DNA of 11,279 bases. It comes from Roseburia sp. Its GTDB lineage: Bacteria > Bacillota > Clostridia > Lachnospirales > Lachnospiraceae. Positions 1-8,251 of this stretch are shown here, piece after piece. The DNA is taken from assembly GCA_030844625.1 (NCBI GenBank), contig JAUUNJ010000055.1, forward strand, positions 1-11,279, written 5' to 3'. Under the pieces are notes generated by a model. The model saw nothing but the letters and a program-made list of their open reading frames with translations. It had not been told where the DNA came from and ran no database searches. The first letter of the stretch is position 1; every line of letters begins with the position of its first letter. The position numbers were made by a program, and so were the translations under genes.

Positions 1-595
1 TATCAACATCAATTGTTTCTATTCCTCTGACTTCTTGACAATACGGCGAATAACCTATTCTTCTGTTAGTTTCCATAAAAAGCTCCCTTTTAAATATAAA
101 AAACGCACTTGTCTCAACCCAAATAGGTTCTAAATCTTGAGTCCTAGGTACATCTTCAAGTTCATAATTTAGAGTTTTTCCTTTATACCACACAAAATTT
201 TGTATTTTTTTTGCAGTATAAGCGGAATCGTACTCTTCGCTTAGCACTTTATTCAATGAGTTTCGAAGAGATTTTAAAGATATAAAAGGCGAAGTTGCAT
301 GTGCTAAAACGTAAATATCCGATTTTATTTTTCTCAGAAAAGATGCATATATTTCAGCCCCTTTGACTTGATCTCCATCTAAATATTCTTCTCTTTTTAG
401 GAACTTAATGCCTTTCGGCATATAATCCATAATGCGATCAGTACTACAATATACATATACTTCATCAATTTCCTTCACCGATAATAATGTATTTGCTATA
501 TGCCAACATAACGGATGTCCTGCAATTTCTAAAATATTTTTATTCTTTAATCTTACCGAATTCAATTTAATCGGTATAAAAGCTACAACTTTCAT
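1..595 (-). CDS. Acylneuraminate cytidylyltransferase-like protein (CMP-sugar synthetase), 3' end cut by window
   Basis: Expected role: transfer of CMP from CTP to a 2-keto sugar acid such as sialic acid or a related nonulosonic acid, in the cytoplasm. I translated 198 residues from the ATG at 595-593; the frame is still open at position 1, so the C-terminus is outside. Family signatures: the N-terminal nucleotide-binding loop FIPIKLNSVRLKNKN (residues 6-20), GHPLCWHI (26-33), VYCSTD (48-53), LAHATSPF (97-104), PRTQDLEP (150-157) and an IETIDVD segment at 192-198. These match the acylneuraminate cytidylyltransferase family better than KdsB or IspD, by recollection of family motifs. The ATG overlaps the TGA of the upstream gene (ATGA), and AGGAG at 606-610 sits 10 nt before it, so the two are translationally coupled. 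The exact sugar cannot be read from the sequence. NeuB/NeuC-like partners, if present, must lie beyond the left edge. Confidence 0.88.
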   Translation of the reverse strand, partial: MKVVAFIPIKLNSVRLKNKNILEIAGHPLCWHIANTLLSVKEIDEVYVYCSTDRIMDYMPKGIKFLKREEYLDGDQVKGAEIYASFLRKIKSDIYVLAHATSPFISLKSLRNSLNKVLSEEYDSAYTAKKIQNFVWYKGKTLNYELEDVPRTQDLEPIWVETSAFFIFKRELFMETNRRIGYSPYCQEVRGIETIDVD

Positions 596-2130
596 TCATT
601 AACAACTCCTTTTATAAATCTTATGCATTCTTTGCTTTCTGAATCGAGCCTTTCATACAGAATATCTTTAGTTAATTTAAGATATTCTATTGCATTCTGT
701 CTCGCACTTTTCTGGTCATTATTTTTTAAAAAGTAAATCGTTGAATAGTAGTAGAAAGAGGAATCCTTGTTATTTTTTTCATATGCCTCAACTAATATTT
801 TATTTAATAATACCTCATCATTCAGATTATTAAATATAGCCAAAGCATACGCTCTATTAAATGGATTATTGCAAATAGCTTGCCAGTTCTTCATAATATA
901 CTCGATCTCAATTTCAACAACTTTCTTCTTTATACGTTCACACTGTATACCTGTATCTAATAATTCTTCGTATATAAAAGGCATCTCATTATTCATTCTT
1001 TTCACAAAATAATCAAAATCATCAAATCGGTTTTCTGCTCTACTTAACAGATGATAAAAATAGCCTTTTACTCTTCTTCGTCTTAATACATCATAACTCT
1101 CGCATGTACCAGTATTTATGTAATTACAAATGCTTATTGTCGGATTAGTGTAATTCCCTCCAATCAGACTAATATAGTCATCCGGAGGTCTCTTTGCATT
1201 GGCGATACATCCATCGGTGCCAAAGATAGATACATTATTGTTTGCCATATCAATTATTCTCTTTATTTGATTAAATCTATTAATTCGGAAATCAGCTGTC
1301 TCTTCACTCGCTATATCTACTAAGTTTATAATTTTTTTCCTCATTAACGCAGCTTGAGAATGAGCTGATGAATATGTGTGAATTATTACATCAGCTTCGG
1401 AAATAAGCATGTCAAGTGAAAAATATTCATCTAACCACACTAAATTGTTTGGCCATCTAACACCAAATGCAGATTTTACATAGTAAAACAAATAATCTTC
1501 ATTTTTATGACTAGCTAAATTTGCTTCACCTATTAAAAATCTTGGTTTAACAACAAATTCACAATCAGGATTATCCAATACTATTTTTACAAAAGCTTTC
1601 GACAATTCTTTTCTGCCCTTTCTCCCGAAAGGATAATGTCCTGATTCTATGTATAAAACTTTCGTACTATATTTACCATTTTCACTCCACAGTTTACTTC
1701 TATCAGCAACATTGGTATCCCCTTTTAAGCATCCAACTTTATATGTTTGAAAATCTGCTATCTCACAAATGTTTTGATAATTCAAATCTCCATTAACAAA
1801 TACAACATCTCCATATACTGAACGACCTTCGTAAAAAGCTGTATCATCTGTATAAATGATACCCTTGTAATCTATCAACTCTACAGGGCTTAAAACTCCA
1901 AAACAATTTCGACCACACATAATAAAATCAAATTGTGACAGTGGATAGACGTCTTCAATGTCTAAAATTCGCATTTCATTATTCATAACAGAATGCAAAG
2001 CAAGGCTGTCCTTTCGTAAAAAACAACAACATAGCACAAAATTACTGTTAGCCATAACTTTATATAGATTAATCAATGACTGATTTAAATTGTCAGTGTT
2101 AAAAATAAATAGCCCTTTTTTCATCGGCAT
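592..2130 (-). CDS. GT-B-like glycosyl/polyol-phosphate transferase with helical C-terminal extension
   Basis: Probable cytoplasmic glycan-assembly transferase of 512 residues, with no signal peptide or membrane segment. I do not recognise a named family with certainty. The middle looks like the C-lobe of a GT-B fold: STKVLYIESGHYPFGRKGRK (155-174), EFVVKPRF (191-198), and then SEADVIIHTYSSAHSQAALM (244-263) followed by KKIINLVD. The helix-loop with an SS pair after a 'D-V-I-I' strand resembles the donor-site region of CDP-glycerol glycerophosphotransferase-like and UDP-GlcNAc epimerase-like enzymes. Residues from about 400 onward are helical, with a TPR-like look (NNLNDEVLLNKILVEAYEKN). The start is ambiguous: ATG at 2130 has AGGATGG 8 nt upstream and overlaps the WbqC gene by 10 bp, whereas ATG at 2124 gives a classic ATGA overlap but a longer spacer. 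I keep 2130. A plain family-1/4 glycosyltransferase is the main alternative. Confidence 0.6.
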   Translation of the reverse strand: MPMKKGLFIFNTDNLNQSLINLYKVMANSNFVLCCCFLRKDSLALHSVMNNEMRILDIEDVYPLSQFDFIMCGRNCFGVLSPVELIDYKGIIYTDDTAFYEGRSVYGDVVFVNGDLNYQNICEIADFQTYKVGCLKGDTNVADRSKLWSENGKYSTKVLYIESGHYPFGRKGRKELSKAFVKIVLDNPDCEFVVKPRFLIGEANLASHKNEDYLFYYVKSAFGVRWPNNLVWLDEYFSLDMLISEADVIIHTYSSAHSQAALMRKKIINLVDIASEETADFRINRFNQIKRIIDMANNNVSIFGTDGCIANAKRPPDDYISLIGGNYTNPTISICNYINTGTCESYDVLRRRRVKGYFYHLLSRAENRFDDFDYFVKRMNNEMPFIYEELLDTGIQCERIKKKVVEIEIEYIMKNWQAICNNPFNRAYALAIFNNLNDEVLLNKILVEAYEKNNKDSSFYYYSTIYFLKNNDQKSARQNAIEYLKLTKDILYERLDSESKECIRFIKGVVNE

Positions 2131-2810
2131 TCATCCCATCCTAATGAAGAAAAATCGTATCCGTAATAAAACAAATAATCTAAAACAGACATATTGCTAT
2201 TACATAATTGATTATCTTTATAATATTCTGCTGTCTTATAATCTGAGAACGTGACGCTGATCCCATTTTCTTTCATAGCGTCACAATCCATATAAGCTTT
2301 CGCTCCGGTTCCTGAATAATACTCATCGCATCTTAAAGCTCTTCCAAGTTCTATCAATCGATTTGTTTTTGAGCTCTTTATATTAAATAGAGACGATCTA
2401 TAAAATTCACATCTGATATTTGCTTTTTTGCATATCATCATAATCAAAGCTATATTTAGTTCAGCTAAATTGTCATATTTTAAAGATAAAAGCATTCTTA
2501 TATCTTCTATTACTGTTTCGTAAAATGGTGACTCTTTATAACAAAAACTCAATTTTGAAAGATGTTCTTCTGCCCATTCTCGAGAATAATTGATTTTAAC
2601 CTCATTAATTTTATCTTTAAAATGATATTTAATAGGAACTTTTATATAATATATATCTGTTCCTATTGATATCTTATTTCTTTCGTGCGCTGGTCCACTA
2701 CTTTTTGTAAACTGAACATCGTCCAAGAAAACAAATTTATCACTTTTATATATTTTATAAAACAAACCTAAATAAGGAAAATAATTAGGTTGATGAGCGG
2801 AATATATCAT
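2121..2810 (-). CDS. WbqC-family protein
   Basis: WbqC-like proteins (Pfam WbqC) recur in O-antigen and capsule clusters; I know of no firmly established reaction. The N-terminus carries the family hallmark: MIYSAHQPNYFPYLG (residues 1-15) then KSDKFVFLDDVQFTK, where the HQP-x-Y-F-P and LDDVQF blocks define the family. Further on are RCDEYYSGTGAKAYMD and a C-terminal SVLDYLFYYGYDFSSLGW. I place the start at ATG 2810-2808, giving 229 residues, because the family begins exactly with this M-x-x-x-x-H-Q-P. The frame stays open to 2903, but those 31 extra residues are out-of-frame translation of the PIG-L gene's end. With the 2810 start, only one base separates it from the PIG-L stop (TAA at 2814-2812). 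Placed between a deacetylase and a transferase, it probably modifies a sugar precursor; an acyl- or aminoacyl-transfer role is my guess only. Confidence 0.85.
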   Translation of the reverse strand: MIYSAHQPNYFPYLGLFYKIYKSDKFVFLDDVQFTKSSGPAHERNKISIGTDIYYIKVPIKYHFKDKINEVKINYSREWAEEHLSKLSFCYKESPFYETVIEDIRMLLSLKYDNLAELNIALIMMICKKANIRCEFYRSSLFNIKSSKTNRLIELGRALRCDEYYSGTGAKAYMDCDAMKENGISVTFSDYKTAEYYKDNQLCNSNMSVLDYLFYYGYDFSSLGWDECR

Positions 2811-2811
2811 A

Positions 2812-3432
2812 TTAAACGTTCCATACACAATTAAGTACTTGGTAACCCTCAGCCATTTTACAGTGTATGTCTCCTCCATTTTTTTTATCAATAGCACATG
2901 CAATTTCTATAAAATCAATATCTCTCTCCATATATTTCTTAATTTGAGATTCATAGCATCCTATCACTTCTTTTTTATTTAATACAATACTACTAATATC
3001 CACAAACAAATTAGGTTGAAAGTCTACGGATGAAAAAGAATTAAAGTAAATAATGTTATATTTTCCCCAACACGCAGATCTTACACTATACGCCGTATTT
3101 CTATGGTCTTGATGTCGATCGTTATAATAGTGGGTAAATATTAAATCAGGGTTTAATTTATTAACTATATCTGCTATTTTCTTTACTGTATTACCATTAG
3201 CAGTGACTTCACCATCAACAAATCCTAAAAAATGTATATTTTTCACTCCTAATAAAGCTGCTGATTTATTTAATTCATCTATTCGAATTTTTTCTGATTT
3301 ATTTATGTCTTTCTCACCATTAGTTAATAATATCCAGTGGATATCAAATCCTTTACTTATTAATTTGTATATTGTTCCAGCACATCCAAATTCAATGTCA
3401 TCCGGATGTGCTGCTATAAATACTACCTTCAT
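2812..3432 (-). CDS. PIG-L/LmbE family zinc-dependent N-deacetylase
   Basis: Likely removes an N-acyl group from an amino sugar or sugar conjugate, leaving a free amine, as GlcNAc-PI de-N-acetylase, MshB and BshB do. The 206 residues carry the full metal and catalytic signature: AAHPDDIEFGC at 7-17 (zinc ligands H9 and D12, catalytic base D11) and the second motif HYYNDRHQDHR at 101-111, whose H110 is the third ligand. The length suits a single-domain PIG-L protein and there is no secretion signal, so it acts in the cytoplasm. The start at 3432 is firm: GGGAGGAGA at 3441-3449, embedded in the last codons and stop of the upstream kinase-acyltransferase gene, sits 8 nt before it. The intergenic gap is 5 bp. 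In context its substrate is probably an acetamido sugar, possibly a nonulosonic acid or a precursor; the product amine could be the acceptor for a new acyl group. Confidence 0.92.
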   Translation of the reverse strand: MKVVFIAAHPDDIEFGCAGTIYKLISKGFDIHWILLTNGEKDINKSEKIRIDELNKSAALLGVKNIHFLGFVDGEVTANGNTVKKIADIVNKLNPDLIFTHYYNDRHQDHRNTAYSVRSACWGKYNIIYFNSFSSVDFQPNLFVDISSIVLNKKEVIGCYESQIKKYMERDIDFIEIACAIDKKNGGDIHCKMAEGYQVLNCVWNV

Positions 3433-3437
3433 TTACG

Positions 3438-4808
3438 TTATCTCCTCCCTGGAAGCCATGAGATATTTCGTTTTATTATTCTAGCAGGATTTCCTCCCAG
3501 GATAATATTTGATTCATCATATTTTTGGGTAACTAAAGCACCTGTTCCAACAATAGTATAATCTTTTAATACTACGCCCTTTAATACAATTCCTCTTCGA
3601 GCAATCCAACAATCGTTTCCAATAATAATATCTTCTGCAGGATTAGTTCTAATACCTGAATCTCTATCAAATATTCTGTGTCCATCACCAGTACGGATTA
3701 TTGTTTCACTAGACATTCCCAAATTAGCTCCTATAATTAATTTAGTACCTTCCATACAAACCATCTCAGTTTCGCCCCTAATATGTGCATATTCTCCAAT
3801 TATGATGGTATTATTATCATCTTTTGCGCTAATGCAAACTGGTCCTGCATTCGTATTATAATTAACAACAAAATCCTCTCCAATAATAATTTTGTTATTG
3901 TTCCCCCTCACTAATAATTTGAGGTTAACGATATCAAATCCATCTTTTATCTCCACATGGTTATTTTTACCATATATAGTAATAAAGCTTTCTCGCATTA
4001 TTCCTTTACCTATTATCAGCGTGTTATCACCTGGGTTTTCAATTTTAATAGTATTTTTATGGATCAAACCACTTAATACGTTAATTCTTTTTAGCTTTGT
4101 TTTTCCTTGACGTACCTGTTTACTTGTTTTTTTCATATAAACTGCACTTTCACCAACTAGTACAGCTTTTTTTATCTTCTGAGTTGCTTCTTCAATAGAT
4201 AATTCATCTAAATTTAGAACAATCATGTCAGCCTCAATCTTCAATGGGAAGTATTCTCTACACATATCGATTTTATCACGCTTATCAATATTCTTTATTC
4301 CTTCTTCTATCTCATACTGTTCAATATGTCTTGAAGAATCCTTAATCCATCTTTTTATTCTCGTATCTGTAGATATTTCAAAATAATATTTATAATCTGC
4401 TGAAGGGAAAATATTAGAACAGCAATCTCTGCCATCTACGACAACAGATTCTCCATCTGCTAAATTTCGTACTATTTCAGTCAAACAATCTCTAAGAACT
4501 CTCGACGTAGCATACTGGGCAGTTATCATGGCGTGCTTTTCATTTTTAATTTCAGATTTTGATATAATTTCTCCGTTAATTAATACATTTTTTCCGTCAA
4601 AATCCACCAATTTGCACACATCTATTACATATTGAGCAAAATCATTATCTTCTATTCTTTTATTTTCCTTGAAACATAAATATGCAATCGCTCTATATAA
4701 GACCCCGGTATCTATATATTTAAATCCTAAATCCTTTGCCAAATTCTCCGCGATTGTGCTCTTGCCACTACAGCAAGGGCCATCAATTGCAACTACTATA
4801 TTTTTCAT
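3438..4808 (-). CDS. Bifunctional cytidylate kinase / left-handed beta-helix acyltransferase fusion
   Basis: A 456-residue protein joining two enzymes. Residues 1 to about 216 are a (d)CMP kinase: P-loop GPCCSGKST (10-18), DTGVLYRA (33-40), the CMP-kinase-specific insert with VLINGE (75-80) and an S-x-V-R-like TSRVLRDC (101-108), GRD (126-128), NIFPSADYK (132-140) and the NMP-binding RDKIDMCR (177-184) before FPLKIEAD. About 30 basic linker residues follow. From about 250 come hexapeptide-like strands (NTLIIG, NKIIIG, NTIIIG, TKLIIG) and a COG0110-type acyltransferase end: RTGDGHRIFD with candidate catalytic H377, IIIGNDCWIARRGIVLKG (394-411) and GGNPARIIK (438-446). The reactions expected are CMP + ATP to CDP + ADP, and O- or N-acylation of a sugar. 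AGGAGAG at 4816-4822 lies 7 nt before the ATG, which overlaps the upstream stop as TAATG. No stop or frame break lies at the domain junction, so the fusion is real in this DNA. Confidence 0.9.
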   Translation of the reverse strand: MKNIVVAIDGPCCSGKSTIAENLAKDLGFKYIDTGVLYRAIAYLCFKENKRIEDNDFAQYVIDVCKLVDFDGKNVLINGEIISKSEIKNEKHAMITAQYATSRVLRDCLTEIVRNLADGESVVVDGRDCCSNIFPSADYKYYFEISTDTRIKRWIKDSSRHIEQYEIEEGIKNIDKRDKIDMCREYFPLKIEADMIVLNLDELSIEEATQKIKKAVLVGESAVYMKKTSKQVRQGKTKLKRINVLSGLIHKNTIKIENPGDNTLIIGKGIMRESFITIYGKNNHVEIKDGFDIVNLKLLVRGNNNKIIIGEDFVVNYNTNAGPVCISAKDDNNTIIIGEYAHIRGETEMVCMEGTKLIIGANLGMSSETIIRTGDGHRIFDRDSGIRTNPAEDIIIGNDCWIARRGIVLKGVVLKDYTIVGTGALVTQKYDESNIILGGNPARIIKRNISWLPGRR

Positions 4809-6004
4809 TATTCAACTCTCCTATCTATGTATTCGTTTACTTCTGTTTCATTTTTAAAAAATTCTATTTTACTACACGGTCCACTACTATATGAAATAGC
4901 TGGAAGGTTATTTTGTAAACTATTGATCAAATTTATTAGTCTGTTCACAGCTATTTTTGCGTTCCATTCACTTTCTATTAGGTCATATGAGTTTTTACTA
5001 CACTCTTTTAACAATTCTTTATCTTCTATTAAAGTTTTAATCTGCGCAATTAAGTCTTCGATTTTCTCGTAATAGAACAATTTTCCACAATTCGTATTTT
5101 CGATAAGTAATTGTGAAGCCCCAGTAGCATAAGATACCACAGGCACACAGCCCTCACTCATAGCCTCATTAACAACTACTCCCCAACCTTCTTCATAATT
5201 GCTTGTCATAATAAATATATGTGATTTCTGTAAATGTCGACGGATCTGATATTCATTCATTGGTCCAAGAAATGAAATACTGTTTTTCAAATTATTAGTT
5301 TTTACATACTCTTTTAACATATCTTCCTCATCGCCATAACCTATCATTGATAAATGAACATTATATCCTTCTGATATCAATTGTTTTGTAGCTATAATTG
5401 CATTGAGTGAGAGCTTTTCTCTAACAAAACGACCAAACCATATCAATTCCAAAGATGAGTCAAATTCTCTTTGCATGCTATCGAATGTATTATCACTTAA
5501 CCTAGGGAAATACCCCCACTTAACTATTTTATTCTCATCAATTCCAATACTTTTTAAATCATATGGAGCATAAGTTCCTGCTGATAAAAAATATAAGTTC
5601 TTATCTTTATGCTTTTTAATTTTTTCTATTTTCTTTAATTGACCTATATCATTTTCATCAAAGTATCCACATTTAAATAAACGCTCTCTTAATTTAAAGG
5701 TCAATTTATTACCACATGAAAATCTAACATCTATATATCTATAACAATTGCTACACCCTACTATTGCAACGTCAGCTTCTTTCGCCCATTCATCTGCCAT
5801 TTGAGCAAACTCTTTACTCTCGTTAATATTTACAAAATAGGTTTTTTCTTTATGCAGGTTTTCTGCTCCCATTATCTTCATAGCCGGAATAATTTCTTTA
5901 TCAGTAGCAAAAAAGCGAAAGTCCCCCTGACAATACTCATACAACTCATCACACATCGGAGCTATATGTGGAGAAATCCCACTTGCAAAAAAAGCAATTC
6001 TCAT
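4808..6004 (-). CDS. Glycosyltransferase family 4 (GT-B, retaining)
   Basis: Transfers a sugar from a nucleotide donor to a growing glycan at the cytoplasmic face of the membrane. The 398 residues show the GT4 C-terminal lobe: LIWFGRFVREKLS (187-199), MIGYGDEEDMLKEY (220-233), SFLGPM (244-249), and the E-x7-E element EGWGVVVNE (272-280) followed by AMSEGCVPVVSYATGASQLL (281-300). E272 and E280 are the expected pair contacting the donor. The N-terminal lobe begins MRIAFFASGISPHIAPMCDE and is divergent, as usual for the acceptor side. A tail of about 30 residues after the last helix, ending in acidic and basic residues, is not explained. The start at 6004 is firm: AGGGAGG around 6012-6017, 7 nt away, and an ATGA overlap with the methyltransferase stop. 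Donor and acceptor cannot be told from the sequence. Confidence 0.92.
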   Translation of the reverse strand: MRIAFFASGISPHIAPMCDELYEYCQGDFRFFATDKEIIPAMKIMGAENLHKEKTYFVNINESKEFAQMADEWAKEADVAIVGCSNCYRYIDVRFSCGNKLTFKLRERLFKCGYFDENDIGQLKKIEKIKKHKDKNLYFLSAGTYAPYDLKSIGIDENKIVKWGYFPRLSDNTFDSMQREFDSSLELIWFGRFVREKLSLNAIIATKQLISEGYNVHLSMIGYGDEEDMLKEYVKTNNLKNSISFLGPMNEYQIRRHLQKSHIFIMTSNYEEGWGVVVNEAMSEGCVPVVSYATGASQLLIENTNCGKLFYYEKIEDLIAQIKTLIEDKELLKECSKNSYDLIESEWNAKIAVNRLINLINSLQNNLPAISYSSGPCSKIEFFKNETEVNEYIDRRVE

Positions 6005-6780
6005 AACTCATCCTCCCTTAAAAAAGCTAAAATATCGCCATTCGGACTTCCAATAAACGCGAATTTCCCATATTGAGCTATCATTTCAAACACCTTAGTA
6101 CTACATCCTTTTCTAAATAAATCATGTGTTTCAATAAACAGCAATCGTACTTTTGGAAGCCATCTTTCACAATCTTCAAAAGCCTCTATTTCAGCACCTT
6201 GGATATCCATCTTGAGTATATCAATCTTATCGATATTATTTTGAACCATAAAATCAGATATGCAAATACTATCTATTCTTTCTTCATTAACTATTGCGTC
6301 TTCCACGACCTCATATTTTGCAGGATTTACTTTGCCAGAATGACCAATAACACTGTTCCTATTTCCTATATAAACTCCTTTGTTATCTTTCCAGATAGCT
6401 GTCCTATTTTTTATTATATTTTTATAACCTCTTGTATTTCTACATAACAAATCAAAATTATCTTCTTCTATCTCAAACGAATAAACAGTCGCATTTTGAA
6501 ATAAATTTGCAAAATAACAGGATGCTACACCGATATTCGCACCAGCATCTACAATGCATTTTACATTTTCAAAAACAAATTCCTCTCTAAGATTTCTGTT
6601 AAACCACATATTAGGGTCATAACAGTTTTCTTTTAGTATCGTAAATAAAAGTGTTTCATCCATAGAATTTCTTCGCACACAAAACTCTTTTGTATAAATA
6701 TCATAAACATCTAAATACTCAAAACCTGTTTTCCCATATCTTTCAGTACTTAGCCTCTTAAAATTTTCGCTAGTTTTCAT
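6001..6780 (-). CDS. FkbM family SAM-dependent methyltransferase
   Basis: Probably O-methylates a sugar hydroxyl in the glycan. The 259 residues contain a Rossmann SAM-binding motif CIVDAGANIGVASCYFA (75-91), an acidic strand end TVYSFEIEED (98-107), and the family-defining KMDIQGAE (190-197), followed by LLFIETHD (213-220), where the E-T-H is typical of FkbM proteins. The length is usual. The ATG at 6780 lies inside the end of the ligase gene, an overlap of 11 bp with its TAG at 6772-6770. The Shine-Dalgarno is weak (GAAAG, about 6-8 nt upstream), so translation is probably coupled to the ligase. FkbM enzymes are common in O-antigen, capsule and exopolysaccharide clusters; the exact position methylated is unknown. 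Confidence 0.9.
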   Translation of the reverse strand: MKTSENFKRLSTERYGKTGFEYLDVYDIYTKEFCVRRNSMDETLLFTILKENCYDPNMWFNRNLREEFVFENVKCIVDAGANIGVASCYFANLFQNATVYSFEIEEDNFDLLCRNTRGYKNIIKNRTAIWKDNKGVYIGNRNSVIGHSGKVNPAKYEVVEDAIVNEERIDSICISDFMVQNNIDKIDILKMDIQGAEIEAFEDCERWLPKVRLLFIETHDLFRKGCSTKVFEMIAQYGKFAFIGSPNGDILAFLREDEL

Positions 6781-8197
6781 ACTTATCTTTCAACTTTCTT
6801 AAATCGATTTTTCCATTACTATTAATAGGTATCGTATCAATATAAATCATATCAGGCACCTTATAATGCTCTAGTTGGTCTATTAGCTGATTTTGTAAGG
6901 CCACTATGTCATAATCATAATTCACATCCACAATCAGAACTATTTTTCCTCTAATCAATAATGTAACCGCATTTCGGACATTCTGATCTTCTTTTACAAA
7001 ATCAGAAATTTCATTTAATGATACCCACCTACCATTTTTCTTTATCATGTCATCGTATCTACCAAGAAACCAATAAAAATCTTCTTCGTCACGCCTAAAC
7101 CAATCGCCTGTATATATGACTTTATTTCTAAACTTTATACTGGTGTTTTCTTTATCATTTAAATATCCTATGGCATTTGATGGTCCTTCCACAATTAACT
7201 GTCCTTCATGTTCTTCTCCATCAATTAAATGTAATTTATAACCTTCAACGGGCGTACCCGCACTCCCTGGTTTTTGCTTTGGATTCATATTCACAAGATA
7301 AGCACTACCAGTCTCACTACATCCAACACTATCATAAATGTATTTTTTTGTAGCACTAAACCATTCTTCATTAACCTTTTGAGGTAAGTATTCTCCCGCC
7401 GATATAAAATATTTTACAGTTGATATATCTCTGTTATGCTGAATTAAAACATCATACATCCGTTTATAAAGCATAGGAACTGCAAAAAAATATGTCACTT
7501 TATTTTCCGTTATTATCTTAATGATGTCTGATACTTCTAATGAACCCGCATAAATAATGGCCTTAGCACCTGTAGAAAACGAGAAAAACACAGTATTAGC
7601 TAATCCATATGTAAAATTTATTTTAGGGACAGAAAACAAAATATCATCCTCTGTAATCTTAAGGGTATTTTTTGCATAATGATAAATTGCAGAGTACATT
7701 TCATCTGCACTATGCATAACAATTTTAGGAATACCACTACTTCCTGAAGTTAATCCTAAATAAGTAGTGGAGCCTGAAATAATGAACGTCTCTTTTATCA
7801 TTTTGATTTTATCAACAATTGAGTTCTCTATAACTTTAAATGTATAAATTTCGGTATTATTTAGTTCAATGTTTTTTTCAGTTAATATAACTCTACTTTT
7901 TGATAATCTAATAATCTGTAATAAAGTTTTTTCTATGGTTTTAGGAGAAACAATCAAAGGTTTTGCTCCAATGTTAATAAGGCTCAAAAAACATATTATG
8001 CATACCGGCGAATCATCCATATACACTATTACTGGTTCGTTCTGTATATTAATTTCTTTTAATTCATTCGATAGCAATTCAATACTATTAGCATAGTAAC
8101 CATATGTCAGTTCAACATTATTAAAAACATTTATTACATGATCTGCTCCATATTTTAGCATTGGTTCATAAATCAAATAATTGAGCATATTATTCAT
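6770..8197 (-). CDS. Adenylate-forming acyl/aryl ligase, benzoate-CoA-ligase-like
   Basis: Activates a carboxylic acid as acyl-AMP and then passes it to CoA or a carrier. All core ANL-superfamily motifs are visible in its 475 residues: LTSGSSGIPKIV (149-160), YDSVGCSETG (288-297), YTGDW (362-366), GRYDDMIKKNGRWVS (379-393) and a C-terminal NSNGKIDLRKL with the adenylation lysine K463. The spacing and the stretches GEYLP, GSAGTPVEGY and GPSNAIGY resemble the benzoate/4-hydroxybenzoate-CoA ligase branch more than NRPS adenylation domains, by recollection; the substrate is open. The protein is slightly short. The start at 8197 is decided by GGAGGAG at 8203-8209, 5 nt away; ATG 8188 would be too far. 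It follows the XRE gene by 54 bp with no visible terminator. No acyl carrier protein gene is present in the window, so CoA is the simpler acceptor. Confidence 0.88.
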   Translation of the reverse strand: MNNMLNYLIYEPMLKYGADHVINVFNNVELTYGYYANSIELLSNELKEINIQNEPVIVYMDDSPVCIICFLSLINIGAKPLIVSPKTIEKTLLQIIRLSKSRVILTEKNIELNNTEIYTFKVIENSIVDKIKMIKETFIISGSTTYLGLTSGSSGIPKIVMHSADEMYSAIYHYAKNTLKITEDDILFSVPKINFTYGLANTVFFSFSTGAKAIIYAGSLEVSDIIKIITENKVTYFFAVPMLYKRMYDVLIQHNRDISTVKYFISAGEYLPQKVNEEWFSATKKYIYDSVGCSETGSAYLVNMNPKQKPGSAGTPVEGYKLHLIDGEEHEGQLIVEGPSNAIGYLNDKENTSIKFRNKVIYTGDWFRRDEEDFYWFLGRYDDMIKKNGRWVSLNEISDFVKEDQNVRNAVTLLIRGKIVLIVDVNYDYDIVALQNQLIDQLEHYKVPDMIYIDTIPINSNGKIDLRKLKDKYEN

Positions 8198-8251
8198 AAA
8201 AACTCCTCCAATTCCATTTATCCTGGCTTTATTTAGAACAAACTTATTTCG

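Noticed and set aside
2811..2903. N-terminal 31-residue extension of the WbqC frame to an upstream ATG at 2903
   Set aside because: It overlaps the end of the PIG-L gene, lacks family similarity, and the family begins at M-I-Y-S-A-H-Q-P, which matches ATG 2810.
8198..8251. Possible terminator or promoter between the XRE gene and the ligase gene
   Set aside because: The 54-bp gap holds a strong ribosome binding site but no stem-loop with a T-run and no good -35/-10 pair, so the genes are probably co-transcribed.
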